A stretch of DNA of 8,920 bases from Victivallales bacterium (GTDB taxonomy: Bacteria > Verrucomicrobiota > Lentisphaeria > Oligosphaerales > Oligosphaeraceae): assembly GCA_017458805.1 (NCBI GenBank), contig JAFTAC010000099.1, forward strand, positions 1 to 8,920, read 5' to 3'. Below are positions 1-5,374 of the stretch, one piece after another. Made by a program: the position numbers and the translations under genes. The notes beneath the pieces are model-generated. The model was not told the DNA's origin. It ran no database searches and saw only the letters and a list, made by a program, of their open reading frames with translations. Position 1 is the stretch's first letter, and every line of letters begins with the position of its first letter.

Positions 1-147
1 AAGGTCGAGCGCTGCGCCCTCCAGAACGCCGCCTCCGTGGCTGGCCTGCTGCTGACTACCGAGTGCATGATCTGCGACATCCCCGAAGAGAAGAAAGAAG
101 CCCCTGCAGCCCCTGGCGGCATGGGCGGAATGGACGGGATGATGTAA
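1..147 (+). CDS. groEL: Chaperonin GroEL, C-terminal end (5' truncated by window edge)
   Basis: Frame 1 is open from the first base to TAA at 145-147 and gives the last 48 residues of a 60-kDa chaperonin. It starts KVERCALQNAASVAGLLL, which belongs to the last equatorial-domain helix. This is followed by the TTECMICDIPEEKK segment and a Gly/Met-rich tail ending GGMGGMDGMM. That GGM tail is the classic unstructured C-terminus projecting into the folding chamber of the GroEL tetradecamer, which folds cytosolic proteins with GroES and ATP. The cysteines in this tail are unusual compared with the E. coli protein, but the family is not in doubt. The gene lies upstream of an array of hairpin repeats and a strong terminator, so it is the last gene of its transcript. 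Confidence 0.96.
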   Translation, partial: KVERCALQNAASVAGLLLTTECMICDIPEEKKEAPAAPGGMGGMDGMM

Positions 148-155
148 TCTCGTAG

Positions 156-290
156 CATGTAGCTGCGCGGGCTCTGCCCCGTGCAGCAAGCATGTAGCTG
201 CGCGGGCTCTGCCCCGTGCAGCAAGCATGGAGATGCGCGGGCTCTGCCCCGTGCAGCAAGCATGGAGATGCGCGAGCTCTGCCCCGCGCA
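156..290 (+). repeat. Tandem array of four 35-bp hairpin repeats in groEL 3' UTR
   Basis: Units lie at 156-190, 191-225, 226-260 and 261-290; the last is cut short. Units 1 and 2 are identical. Units 3 and 4 begin CATGGAGATG instead of CATGTAGCTG. Each unit forms a hairpin around the loop CTCTGC. In units 1 and 2 the stem is 10 bp (162-171 with 178-187), including one G-T pair. Units 3 and 4 keep 8 positions; unit 4 has one A-C mismatch. The repeats abut without spacers, so this is not a CRISPR. A 17-bp exact match to units 3 and 4 (TGGAGATGCGCGGGCTC) occurs at 7081-7097. Confidence 0.9.
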
Positions 291-298
291 ATTATAAT

Positions 299-337
299 AG
301 CCCCCACTGGTTTCATACTGGTGGGGGGCTTTTTTTG
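299..337 (+). terminator. Rho-independent terminator of the groEL transcript
   Basis: AGCCCCCAC (299-307) pairs with GTGGGGGGCT (321-330) with one bulged G. Weaker pairs extend the stem toward a loop around TTTCATA. Seven or more T residues follow directly (330-336). This is a strong intrinsic terminator reading on the + strand. It insulates groEL from the toxin-antitoxin promoter that begins 11 bp further on. Confidence 0.9.
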
Positions 338-347
338 ATATTTATGC

Positions 348-375
348 TTGACAGAAGGGTGTTTAAGTGTATAAT
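348..375 (+). promoter_or_regulatory. Promoter of the toxin-antitoxin operon
   Basis: The site has a perfect -35 TTGACA (348-353), a 16-bp spacer and a perfect -10 TATAAT (370-375). It sits 31 bp before the antitoxin start codon and directly after the groEL terminator. A consensus sigma-70-type promoter fits an autorepressed toxin-antitoxin operon. Confidence 0.85.
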
Positions 376-387
376 ATAAGTATGCAC
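367..387. promoter_or_regulatory. Candidate autoregulatory operator overlapping the -10 box
   Basis: GTGTATA (367-373) and TATGCAC (381-387) form an inverted repeat matching at 6 of 7 positions around a 7-bp centre. It covers the -10 hexamer and the likely transcription start. Phd/YefM and VapB antitoxins usually repress their own promoters by binding such palindromes. The assignment is inferred from position and symmetry. Confidence 0.45.
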
Positions 388-406
388 TTTAAAGGAGTAT
401 TGTTTT

Positions 407-652
407 ATGGAAGCAAGTGTTCTTGATCTCAGAAAGAAAATGCATGATGTGATGTCGGCAATAGACCGTAGGGAGCATGTTACATTGACCTACCGCGGAC
501 GTCGTCGTGCCATTATCGTTCCTTTGACCGAAGTTAAAAGCAATAAGATAAAGGTTGCCGATTTCCCTGCCTTTGGAATGTGGGCCGATCGTGCTGACAT
601 GACCGATCCTGTTGCCTATGTGGAGCAAATCCGTAAACCAAGGAGTTTCTAA
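407..652 (+). CDS. Type II antitoxin, Phd/YefM-like (partner of PIN toxin)
   Basis: This 81-residue protein should bind and neutralise the PIN toxin encoded next to it, and repress the shared promoter. The N-terminal half (residues 4-40) has the Phd/YefM pattern: SVLDLRKKMHDVM, then HVTLTYRGRRRAIIVPL. This is the usual DNA-binding and dimer core, with an arginine-rich RGRRR turn. The C-terminal part (residues 54-79) has the PAFGMWADRADMTDP...VEQIRKPR pattern typical of toxin-wrapping tails in antitoxins paired with PIN toxins. The start follows AAAGGAG (391-397) with 9-nt spacing. The stop overlaps the toxin start by one base (TAATG), indicating translational coupling. Family membership is recognised from motifs; whether the pair is active is not visible. 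Confidence 0.87.
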   Translation: MEASVLDLRKKMHDVMSAIDRREHVTLTYRGRRRAIIVPLTEVKSNKIKVADFPAFGMWADRADMTDPVAYVEQIRKPRSF

Positions 653-1035
653 TGCTTTTTGACACAGATGTTCTGATTTGGGCTCTTCGCGGCTCAGAGA
701 AGGCTGCTAGAGAGATTGATGAGGACACAAGTCGCTTCATTTCTGCTGTCAACTATATGGAGTTGATGCAGGGAGCGCGAGACAAGCGTGAACAATCGCT
801 AATAAAACAGTTCTTGAATGGGCTTGGTTTTGTTGTTTTGCCTATAACAGAAGCAGTTTCCCATCGAGCCACGATATTCATTGAAGAGTATGCATTGAAG
901 TCAGGAATGCAACTTGCTGATGCACTTGTGTTTGCAACTGCGTGTGAAAACTCCATCGCATTGTGCAGTGCAAACAAGAAGCATTTTGGATGTATTGCCT
1001 CATTGGAAACCAAGGTGTTTATGCCAGATAATTAA
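652..1035 (+). CDS. vapC: Type II toxin, PIN-domain ribonuclease (VapC-like)
   Basis: This 127-residue single-domain protein has the length usual for VapC toxins, which are Mg/Mn-dependent ribonucleases that inhibit translation by cutting tRNA or rRNA. The acidic active site is visible. D4 and D6 lie in MLFDTDVLIW, E37 in SAVNYMELMQG, and D90 in GMQLADALVFATA. At the fourth position the protein has N108 in LCSANKKHF, which is common in this subfamily. Nothing suggests inactivation. The start overlaps the antitoxin stop, and AAGGAG (640-645) lies 6 nt upstream, inside the antitoxin gene. The operon sits as a self-contained cassette between groEL and a transporter-like gene, a common arrangement for mobile or recently acquired toxin-antitoxin pairs. 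Confidence 0.9.
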   Translation: MLFDTDVLIWALRGSEKAAREIDEDTSRFISAVNYMELMQGARDKREQSLIKQFLNGLGFVVLPITEAVSHRATIFIEEYALKSGMQLADALVFATACENSIALCSANKKHFGCIASLETKVFMPDN

Positions 1036-1080
1036 TATCAATATCTACTTGTATTGTAATTACCATATTAGGATAATCAA

Positions 1081-2556
1081 ATGAACGACACAGACTACAA
1101 GGACTGGCGGCCCGTCATCGCGAAGGTGACGTTTCTGGTGTTGACGGTGGCATTGGTGCTGACAGTGGTGTACATGCTACGCAATGTCCTGCACGCCATT
1201 ATATTGGGAGTGCGGTTTGCCATCATGCTGATGCCGTTGCACGAGCGGATTGTCAAGAAGATGCGGCAGTTTTTGAACTATGCCTACGGGCGTAGCCGCA
1301 AGCAGTGCCACTATCGCCAGGTGAGGCCTGCGGAATATGAGAAAAGACTATCTTGGCGCAGCCGTCTGTACGCCTCCATCGTTTCCATTATTCTGGTGTT
1401 TTTTGTCATCGTGGTGCCGTTGTCGGCATTTATGACCAGTGTGGTCAAGCAAGGAATCACGGCGATTCCTAAGACAGCGGAGTGGGTGCAGAACGATATG
1501 CCCCGCAAGAGCATGGAACTCTATGAGAAGTACCGCAACACCTATCTGATTCGACAGTTGCGTTCCCTAACGGAGAAGATGGTCAATTCCTTTGGGGGAG
1601 AACCCGCGCGGATACTTGCAGATATGAAGAGACATGTCCATGATGCACTGGGACAAAATGACGCACCAGATTTGAAACTTTCTGATAAAAAAGAAGTTAT
1701 GGTAAATGATGAGTTGTCGCAGGAAGCACCAGGGGATGGGGCAGATGCCAACCATACGGTTTCGCTGGGAGCTGACGTAAAGAAACCAGAGGCTGCAGCG
1801 TCTGCGGGGGTCTCTGAGGCAAATGAAACCGTTGTTGCAGATGGCACCGATGCAAAGACGGACGAGGAGAGCGGGGTGCTCGCGCCTGATTTGTCTAGCA
1901 TCATCGCGGAGGTTACGCTGGTCGTTTTGCATTATCTGCGCAGCATTTTGAAGGGGATGCTCTCCAAAATCGGGTTTGCCATATTCAATTTCTTCATCAT
2001 GCTATTTGTGATGTTCCATATCTTTCTGGACGGCAAGAGAATCTGGGAGTATTTGCTAAAGATATCGCCCTTTAGCGAAAGCGACCAGAACCGCATCGTG
2101 GGGAGCATCAAGAACGTGACGGGAGCCATCTTCTACAGCATTTTCGGGACTGCGCTCATCCAGGGGGGGCTTTCCATGATCGCCTTCCGCATTGTCGGGG
2201 TGCCTGCGCTTTTCTGGGGGACGCTGCTGGGTATGTGCTCCATCATCCCCTTTGTCGGAACTGGACTCATCTGGGTGCCTGTGACCGTCTATCTTTTCAT
2301 GGCTGGCTATACGGGGCAGGGCGTATTCATTCTGCTTTTCTGCGGCTGTTTTGTCGCCAATATCGACAGCATCATCCGTCCACTCTTGATGAAGCAGGGC
2401 GGTAAGACAGGCATGTCCTACATGGTGCTATTCTTCTCGATTCTCGGCGGCCTCCAGACCTTCGGGCTTATCGGCATCATCTACGGCCCCATCATCGTAG
2501 GCCTGTGCAGTATTTGCCTGTTCATTTTCAGCACCCAGGTGAAGTCAAAAGCGTAG
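1081..2556 (+). CDS. AI-2E/PerM (UPF0118) family membrane protein with long inserts
   Basis: This 491-residue polytopic inner-membrane protein belongs to the AI-2E transporter family. Characterised members include TqsA (AI-2 export) and Na+(Li+)/H+ antiporters; the substrate here cannot be told. Hydrophobic segments are seen near residues 13-32, 36-52, 97-120, 296-316, 345-372, 375-406, 412-428 and 445-484. Family hallmarks are in the C-terminal half: IGFAIFNFFIMLFVMF..LDG, a GVPALFWGTLLGMCSIIPFVG-like stretch, NIDSIIRPLLM and IIYGPIIVGL. Members are usually about 340-400 residues. The excess here is a basic stretch (55-95) after the second hydrophobic segment and an acidic, Ala/Asp/Glu-rich low-complexity tract (about 191-268) in the large soluble loop. 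The start follows a weak AGGAT at 1070-1074, 6 nt upstream. The gene begins 45 bp after the toxin gene; no clear promoter of its own is visible, so read-through is possible. Confidence 0.85.
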   Translation: MNDTDYKDWRPVIAKVTFLVLTVALVLTVVYMLRNVLHAIILGVRFAIMLMPLHERIVKKMRQFLNYAYGRSRKQCHYRQVRPAEYEKRLSWRSRLYASIVSIILVFFVIVVPLSAFMTSVVKQGITAIPKTAEWVQNDMPRKSMELYEKYRNTYLIRQLRSLTEKMVNSFGGEPARILADMKRHVHDALGQNDAPDLKLSDKKEVMVNDELSQEAPGDGADANHTVSLGADVKKPEAAASAGVSEANETVVADGTDAKTDEESGVLAPDLSSIIAEVTLVVLHYLRSILKGMLSKIGFAIFNFFIMLFVMFHIFLDGKRIWEYLLKISPFSESDQNRIVGSIKNVTGAIFYSIFGTALIQGGLSMIAFRIVGVPALFWGTLLGMCSIIPFVGTGLIWVPVTVYLFMAGYTGQGVFILLFCGCFVANIDSIIRPLLMKQGGKTGMSYMVLFFSILGGLQTFGLIGIIYGPIIVGLCSICLFIFSTQVKSKA

Positions 2557-2600
2557 CAGAGTTGTATCTTGCCTATACCCCGTGCCTAACCTGTCCTGTG

Positions 2601-2638
2601 CCCAGCGCTTTAGCGTCGGGGAGGGCTGAACTAAAGCG
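2601..2638. repeat. Hairpin pair between convergent genes, CTTTAG-loop type
   Basis: Two alternative structures overlap here. CCCAGCG (2601-2607) and CGTCGGG (2614-2620) flank the loop CTTTAG, with one G-T pair and one mismatch. Alternatively CGCTTTAG (2606-2613) pairs perfectly with CTAAAGCG (2631-2638), which covers the stop codon of the facing gene. Only 74 bp separate the two converging genes, so this is the best candidate for a bidirectional transcript end. It lacks a T run, which keeps confidence low for a terminator role. Confidence 0.45.
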
Positions 2639-3464
2639 TGGCGCACTTAGCCAGGAAAGCGGTGCCCCTGATGGCGTCCTCTGGACCCAGGAAGGATTCG
2701 ACCGAGAGCCAGCCTTGGTAGTTGTCCGCCTTCAAAAGTGCCACGCAGTCGGCGATATTGGCGTTGCCTTCGCCAAAGGGGGCGGCAACATAGCATTTGC
2801 CTGCCAGCGATTTCTGCGGTTTCTCCACGGCATCGGGGGCGACTTCCTTTTTCTCCTTCACGTGGACATGGAAGATGCGGTCCTTGACGCGGGGATAGAT
2901 GTCTCTTGGATTGTCGTCAGCAATGAGGAAGTTGCCTGTATCAAAGGCAAGTCCTGCCTTGGGCGCGTATGAGAGGGCTTCCAGGCAAGTGTCTGCTGCG
3001 CAGACGAAGTCTGGCCTGGGGTCGAAATCCTCCGTGCAGATTTTGACGTTGAAGCTGGCAGCGTACTCTGAGAGTTCGTTCATCATCTCGCCAAAGATCT
3101 TGCGTCCTTCAGGGTAGGGCATGCCTTCTGCTGGTTTGGAGTTATAGAACATGGCGACGCCGCAGTCAAGTGTTTCGCGGCAGAAGGCGATTTGCGTCTT
3201 GGCGCGTGCCGAGATGTCGGAGTATTCCTCCCTGCTTGAGTAGATGAGGTTGATGCCGATGTCATAGCACGCCTGCTGAATGCCAAGTGACTTCACCGTA
3301 TCGCAGAGACACTTCCACGAGGCGGGAGCCTTCGTCTCCCAGCCGAACATCGTCTCGATGCCAGTTGCGCCTGCAGCTTGGATTTTCTGCAGAAAATCGG
3401 CGATGTTCTTGTCGTCGGCGGCAAAGAGGTTATGGAAGGGGAAGGTCATGACGGATATCTTCAT
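2631..3464 (-). CDS. Sugar phosphate isomerase/epimerase-like TIM-barrel protein
   Basis: This 277-residue protein has the xylose-isomerase-like TIM-barrel (AP endonuclease 2 superfamily) fold. Members isomerise or epimerise sugars, inositols or hydroxypyruvate, or cut DNA at abasic sites; substrate cannot be assigned. The pattern starts at the first beta strand (MKISVMTFPF) and includes GATGIET at 32-38. Likely metal ligands are E145 (KICTEDFD), D175 (GLAFDTGNF), H201 (IFHVHVKE) and E256 (WLSVESF). The HVHVKE and FDTGNF motifs are typical of sugar epimerases rather than endonuclease IV. The start at 3464 is chosen over an upstream ATG at 3500 because AAGGAG (3474-3479) lies 9 nt before it and homology-like sequence begins there. 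The gene converges on the AI-2E gene and has a MITE-like element 40 bp upstream. It is probably cytosolic, as no signal peptide is seen. Confidence 0.85.
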   Translation of the reverse strand: MKISVMTFPFHNLFAADDKNIADFLQKIQAAGATGIETMFGWETKAPASWKCLCDTVKSLGIQQACYDIGINLIYSSREEYSDISARAKTQIAFCRETLDCGVAMFYNSKPAEGMPYPEGRKIFGEMMNELSEYAASFNVKICTEDFDPRPDFVCAADTCLEALSYAPKAGLAFDTGNFLIADDNPRDIYPRVKDRIFHVHVKEKKEVAPDAVEKPQKSLAGKCYVAAPFGEGNANIADCVALLKADNYQGWLSVESFLGPEDAIRGTAFLAKCATL

Positions 3465-3473
3465 ACGTCTAGT

Positions 3474-3479
3474 CTCCTT
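3474..3479 (-). promoter_or_regulatory. Ribosome binding site fixing the isomerase start
   Basis: AAGGAG on the - strand lies 9 nt before the ATG at 3464. The longer frame from 3500 would place this site inside the coding region and would add twelve residues (MLLHNAFKETRR) that look unlike the family N-terminus. Confidence 0.8.
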
Positions 3480-3504
3480 GAAAGCGTTATGGAGTAACAA
3501 AAAG

Positions 3505-3615
3505 GGGCTGTTGCAAAACTGTAGTCAGGGTCTTTGACCCTGTATAAAGATTCATCTTTTTCCGCGTGCTTTAGCACGCGGAAAAAGATGTTTTCATGAA
3601 GTTTTGCAACAGCCC
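3505..3615. mobile_element. 111-bp MITE-like element with 16-bp terminal inverted repeats
   Basis: The ends are perfect inverted repeats: GGGCTGTTGCAAAACT (3505-3520) and its complement (3600-3615). Inside are two hairpins: CAGGGTC/GACCCTG around TTT (3526-3542), and a perfect 18-bp palindrome (3553-3570 with 3573-3590). There is no open reading frame. The termini share CTGTTGCAAA with IS6/IS26-type ends as I remember them, so an IS-derived, non-autonomous element is likely. I see no target-site duplication in the flanks (ACAAAAAG on the left, TATGACAT on the right). On the - strand the outer stem ends in CTTTTT, so the element may also end transcription from the lipoprotein gene. It sits between that gene and the isomerase. 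Confidence 0.65.
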
Positions 3616-3641
3616 TATGACATCGGCTGTCAGGCAGCGCG

Positions 3642-4046
3642 TCAGAACTGCGCCCCCTGGGTGCGGAGGTTGTTGTCGAGTTCGATGAGGATGAGCTGGC
3701 AGGATTCCTTGTCGCCAGTCGAGCCGATTTTCATCTTGATTTTGACGGTGTCGTCTTTGCGCTCCTCCAGGTCGATTTTCAGCGGGATGTTGTTGACGTC
3801 CTTGTAGAGGTAGGTGCAGGTGGTGATGCTGTTGGAGCGGTGGACCTCGATGAGTTTGGACTTGGCGCAGGTTTCACGCACGGCCTTGTCCATCATGCGG
3901 AGGCTGCATGGAAAAACGGCACTGTAGGTGCCGAGAAAATACCGTTCCTGGCTGGCACCAGCAGGCTGCTTCTGCGCAGTGCTCCTGCAAGAGCAGAAAA
4001 CGGCTACGCATGTCATCATCACGATTAAGGAGAGAGCTTTTTTCAT
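3642..4046 (-). CDS. DUF3568-like lipoprotein
   Basis: This 134-residue protein has a lipoprotein signal peptide: MKK, a hydrophobic core (LSLIVMMTCVAVF) and a lipobox-like FCS-C with the lipidated cysteine at residue 20. The predicted mature protein is a small alpha/beta domain anchored to a membrane on the periplasmic side. Its pattern is GTYSAVFPCSLRMMDKAVRETC, then strands NSITTCTYLYKD, IPLKIDLEE and VKIKMKIGSTGDKES, then a helix LILIELDNNL. The IxxxxGSTGDxxxS..IL..I...L ending resembles DUF3568 lipoproteins. The function of that family is unknown to me. The lipobox has Phe at -3, which is uncommon. The start has AAAGGAAA upstream and a plausible promoter at 4097-4126. The family call is moderate; the lipoprotein call is firmer. 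Confidence 0.65.
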   Translation of the reverse strand: MKKALSLIVMMTCVAVFCSCRSTAQKQPAGASQERYFLGTYSAVFPCSLRMMDKAVRETCAKSKLIEVHRSNSITTCTYLYKDVNNIPLKIDLEERKDDTVKIKMKIGSTGDKESCQLILIELDNNLRTQGAQF

Positions 4047-4096
4047 TTTTACTTGTTTCCTTTATGTTGAAGTGAATACTAATATGACCTATATAA

Positions 4097-4126
4097 ATAA
4101 TATGGCATAGTTTTCGGAAAATCCAA
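4097..4126 (-). promoter_or_regulatory. Probable promoter of the lipoprotein gene
   Basis: On the - strand, TTGGAT (4121-4126) and TATTAT (4097-4102) are separated by 18 bp and lie 51 bp before the start codon. The surrounding region is AT-rich and free of genes. The hexamers are imperfect, so this is a candidate only. Confidence 0.4.
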
Positions 4127-4215
4127 ATGACAAAGCGTAAAATTCTGTTTTCAACGCAATAACCTTGTTGAATTAGGAATCCGAGTTTGGCAAGCCCAAG
4201 GCTTCTACTGTGAAA

Positions 4216-4746
4216 TTACCTTGTGCTGAAGTGCCTCAGATAGCCTTCAGGGATGCCTGTCTGCGCGATGATGCTGGCGCAGGCTGTGGCGTCTTCCAGA
4301 GCGTTGTGATGGCGGAAGACGATGCCGAAGCGCTCCGCCATGGCATCCAGCGTGTGGGAGGGCATTTCGGGGAAGAGGTGGCGGCTGATGACGACGCTGT
4401 CGGCGTAGTCGAACGACACGGGGGGCAATTCATAAAGTTCCAGAACGCTCCGCAGATGCCCCAGGTCAAAAGGGGCGTTGTGGATGATGACGCAGTCAAC
4501 GGAGGTGAGCATCTGTTCAAGCTCTGGCCAGATGCAGGCGAACTCTGCGCAGTTGCAGACATCCCAGTAGCGCAGCCCGTGGATTTCCGTGAAATCGGGG
4601 CGCATCCAGCGGTAACCCTTGTGGGGGCAGATGAGCCATTCGCGGCTCTCTGTCACGACACCGTCCTCCAGAATCGCACAGCCTGCGGCGCAGATGCTTC
4701 CGCTTCTAGTGTTTGCCGTCTCAAAATCCAGTCCTGCAAGTCTCAT
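4216..4746 (-). CDS. DEDDh 3'-5' exonuclease (DnaQ/DNA Pol III epsilon-like)
   Basis: This 176-residue stand-alone exonuclease domain carries all catalytic motifs of the DEDDh (RNase T/DnaQ) superfamily. Exo I is GLDFETAN with D7 and E9. Exo II is HNAPFDLGHL with D94. Exo III is HHNALEDATACA with H147 and D152. Such enzymes remove nucleotides from 3' ends of DNA or RNA using two metal ions. The length matches a bare domain, with no polymerase-binding tail, so it need not be the replicative proofreader; roles in repair or RNA trimming are equally possible. The start is supported by AAGGAG with 9-nt spacing (about 4756-4761). A weak promoter-like pair TTGCTT (4797-4802) and TTATTT (4774-4779) lies upstream. 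The neighbouring genes do not point to a pathway. Confidence 0.9.
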   Translation of the reverse strand: MRLAGLDFETANTRSGSICAAGCAILEDGVVTESREWLICPHKGYRWMRPDFTEIHGLRYWDVCNCAEFACIWPELEQMLTSVDCVIIHNAPFDLGHLRSVLELYELPPVSFDYADSVVISRHLFPEMPSHTLDAMAERFGIVFRHHNALEDATACASIIAQTGIPEGYLRHFSTR

Positions 4747-4947
4747 GGTTCTGTTCTCCTTTTGGTTTGGGGTAAATAACTTGCCGACTGATGAAAAAGC
4801 AAATTCCGTGCCAAAAGATAAAATTTAATCATTCTGCATATAATATATAATATTATGTTATAAAACTAGAAATACAAATAAAAATGTATCAAAAGAAAAA
4901 GTTAATGGTAAAAATATGAACATCTGGTTGAATATATCATCAATGAC

Positions 4948-5023
4948 CTAAGATTGAGTTGTCATAGTACTTAATTCTTTTAAATCGAAGAACATGGGAA
5001 TGGTGTCGCGTTCTTTAGCATCT
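4948..5023 (-). other. Possible +1-frame extension of the 64-residue protein
   Basis: Past the stop at 5024-5026, the +1 frame reads on with coding-like residues (EDAKERDTIPMFFDL, then KELSTMTTQS) to TAG at 4948-4950. It has no start codon of its own in a good context. If joined, the protein would be about 89 residues. Just before the stop lies AGGAG, then AA, GCC, TGA, which loosely resembles the arrangement at the prfB frameshift site. A simple indel during evolution is the plainer explanation. The remaining 4747-4947 stretch is AT-rich and shows no other gene. Confidence 0.3.
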
Positions 5024-5218
5024 TCAGGCTTCTCCTGGTTCTTTCTTTGAAGAATCTTTCGATGCGTTTTGAGCTTCTTGCTGCAAAATAGCGTCAATCT
5101 TTTTCCAATTTATCCTTCGTTTAGGAAGTGGATGATATTTGCAGGATTTCATTAGACGGTCAAAGCGTGCAGCAGAGCGTCCGAGTAAAACAGGTGTCGA
5201 TTCAATAGGTCTTGACAT
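5024..5218 (-). CDS. Small protein of unknown function, possible orphan antitoxin
   Basis: This 64-residue protein is supported by a strong AGGAGG 6 nt before the ATG and by a promoter-like pair upstream. I do not recognise a named family with confidence. The N-terminus (PIESTPVLLGRSAARFDRLMKSCK) resembles the short TPVL-G-A-F segment I associate with small antitoxin-like proteins. The middle is basic (PKRRINWKK) and the end is polar and probably disordered (KDSSKKEPGEA). No toxin-like gene lies next to it, so if it is an antitoxin it is an orphan. The frame may once have continued for about 25 more residues (see 4948-5023). It has no signal peptide or membrane segment. Confidence 0.6.
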   Translation of the reverse strand: MSRPIESTPVLLGRSAARFDRLMKSCKYHPLPKRRINWKKIDAILQQEAQNASKDSSKKEPGEA

Positions 5219-5224
5219 AATAAG

Positions 5225-5230
5225 CCTCCT
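5225..5230 (-). promoter_or_regulatory. Strong ribosome binding site of the 64-residue protein
   Basis: AGGAGG on the - strand lies 6 nt before the ATG at 5218. It is the strongest Shine-Dalgarno match in the window and is the main evidence that this small frame is translated. Confidence 0.75.
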
Positions 5231-5250
5231 TAAGTTGAGTCTTGTCCTTT

Positions 5251-5278
5251 AATATATTCGAAATATGATGAAAAGCAA
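5251..5278 (-). promoter_or_regulatory. Probable promoter of the 64-residue protein
   Basis: On the - strand, TTGCTT (5273-5278) and TATATT (5251-5256) are 16 bp apart and 33-60 bp upstream of the start codon. The -35 side lies in a longer motif, GGATTTGCTTTTCATCA, which recurs almost unchanged upstream of the exonuclease gene (4789-4807). Confidence 0.4.
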
Positions 5279-5374
5279 ATCCAATTTTGCTTTTTTTATT
5301 GCCTAATATGTGGAATAAAGTTTCGTCATTTGACAATAAAAGCAGGTCTTGAAGAGAAACACCACACTAGCTCT

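Noticed and set aside
156..290. CRISPR array
   Set aside because: Repeats are directly adjacent with no unique spacers, and no cas gene is nearby.
1081..2556. Quorum-sensing AI-2 exporter
   Set aside because: The family name overstates the function; members have varied transport roles and no luxS or lsr gene is present here.
2505..2972. 155-residue open frame on the + strand
   Set aside because: Starts inside the AI-2E gene and runs antisense through the isomerase gene; no domain recognised.
4210..4779. 189-residue open frame on the + strand
   Set aside because: Antisense to the exonuclease gene, which has all DEDDh motifs.
4988..5015. Terminator from the AAGAAC/GTTCTT inverted repeat
   Set aside because: Only 6 bp with a 16-base loop and no adjacent T run; it also lies in the possible frame extension.
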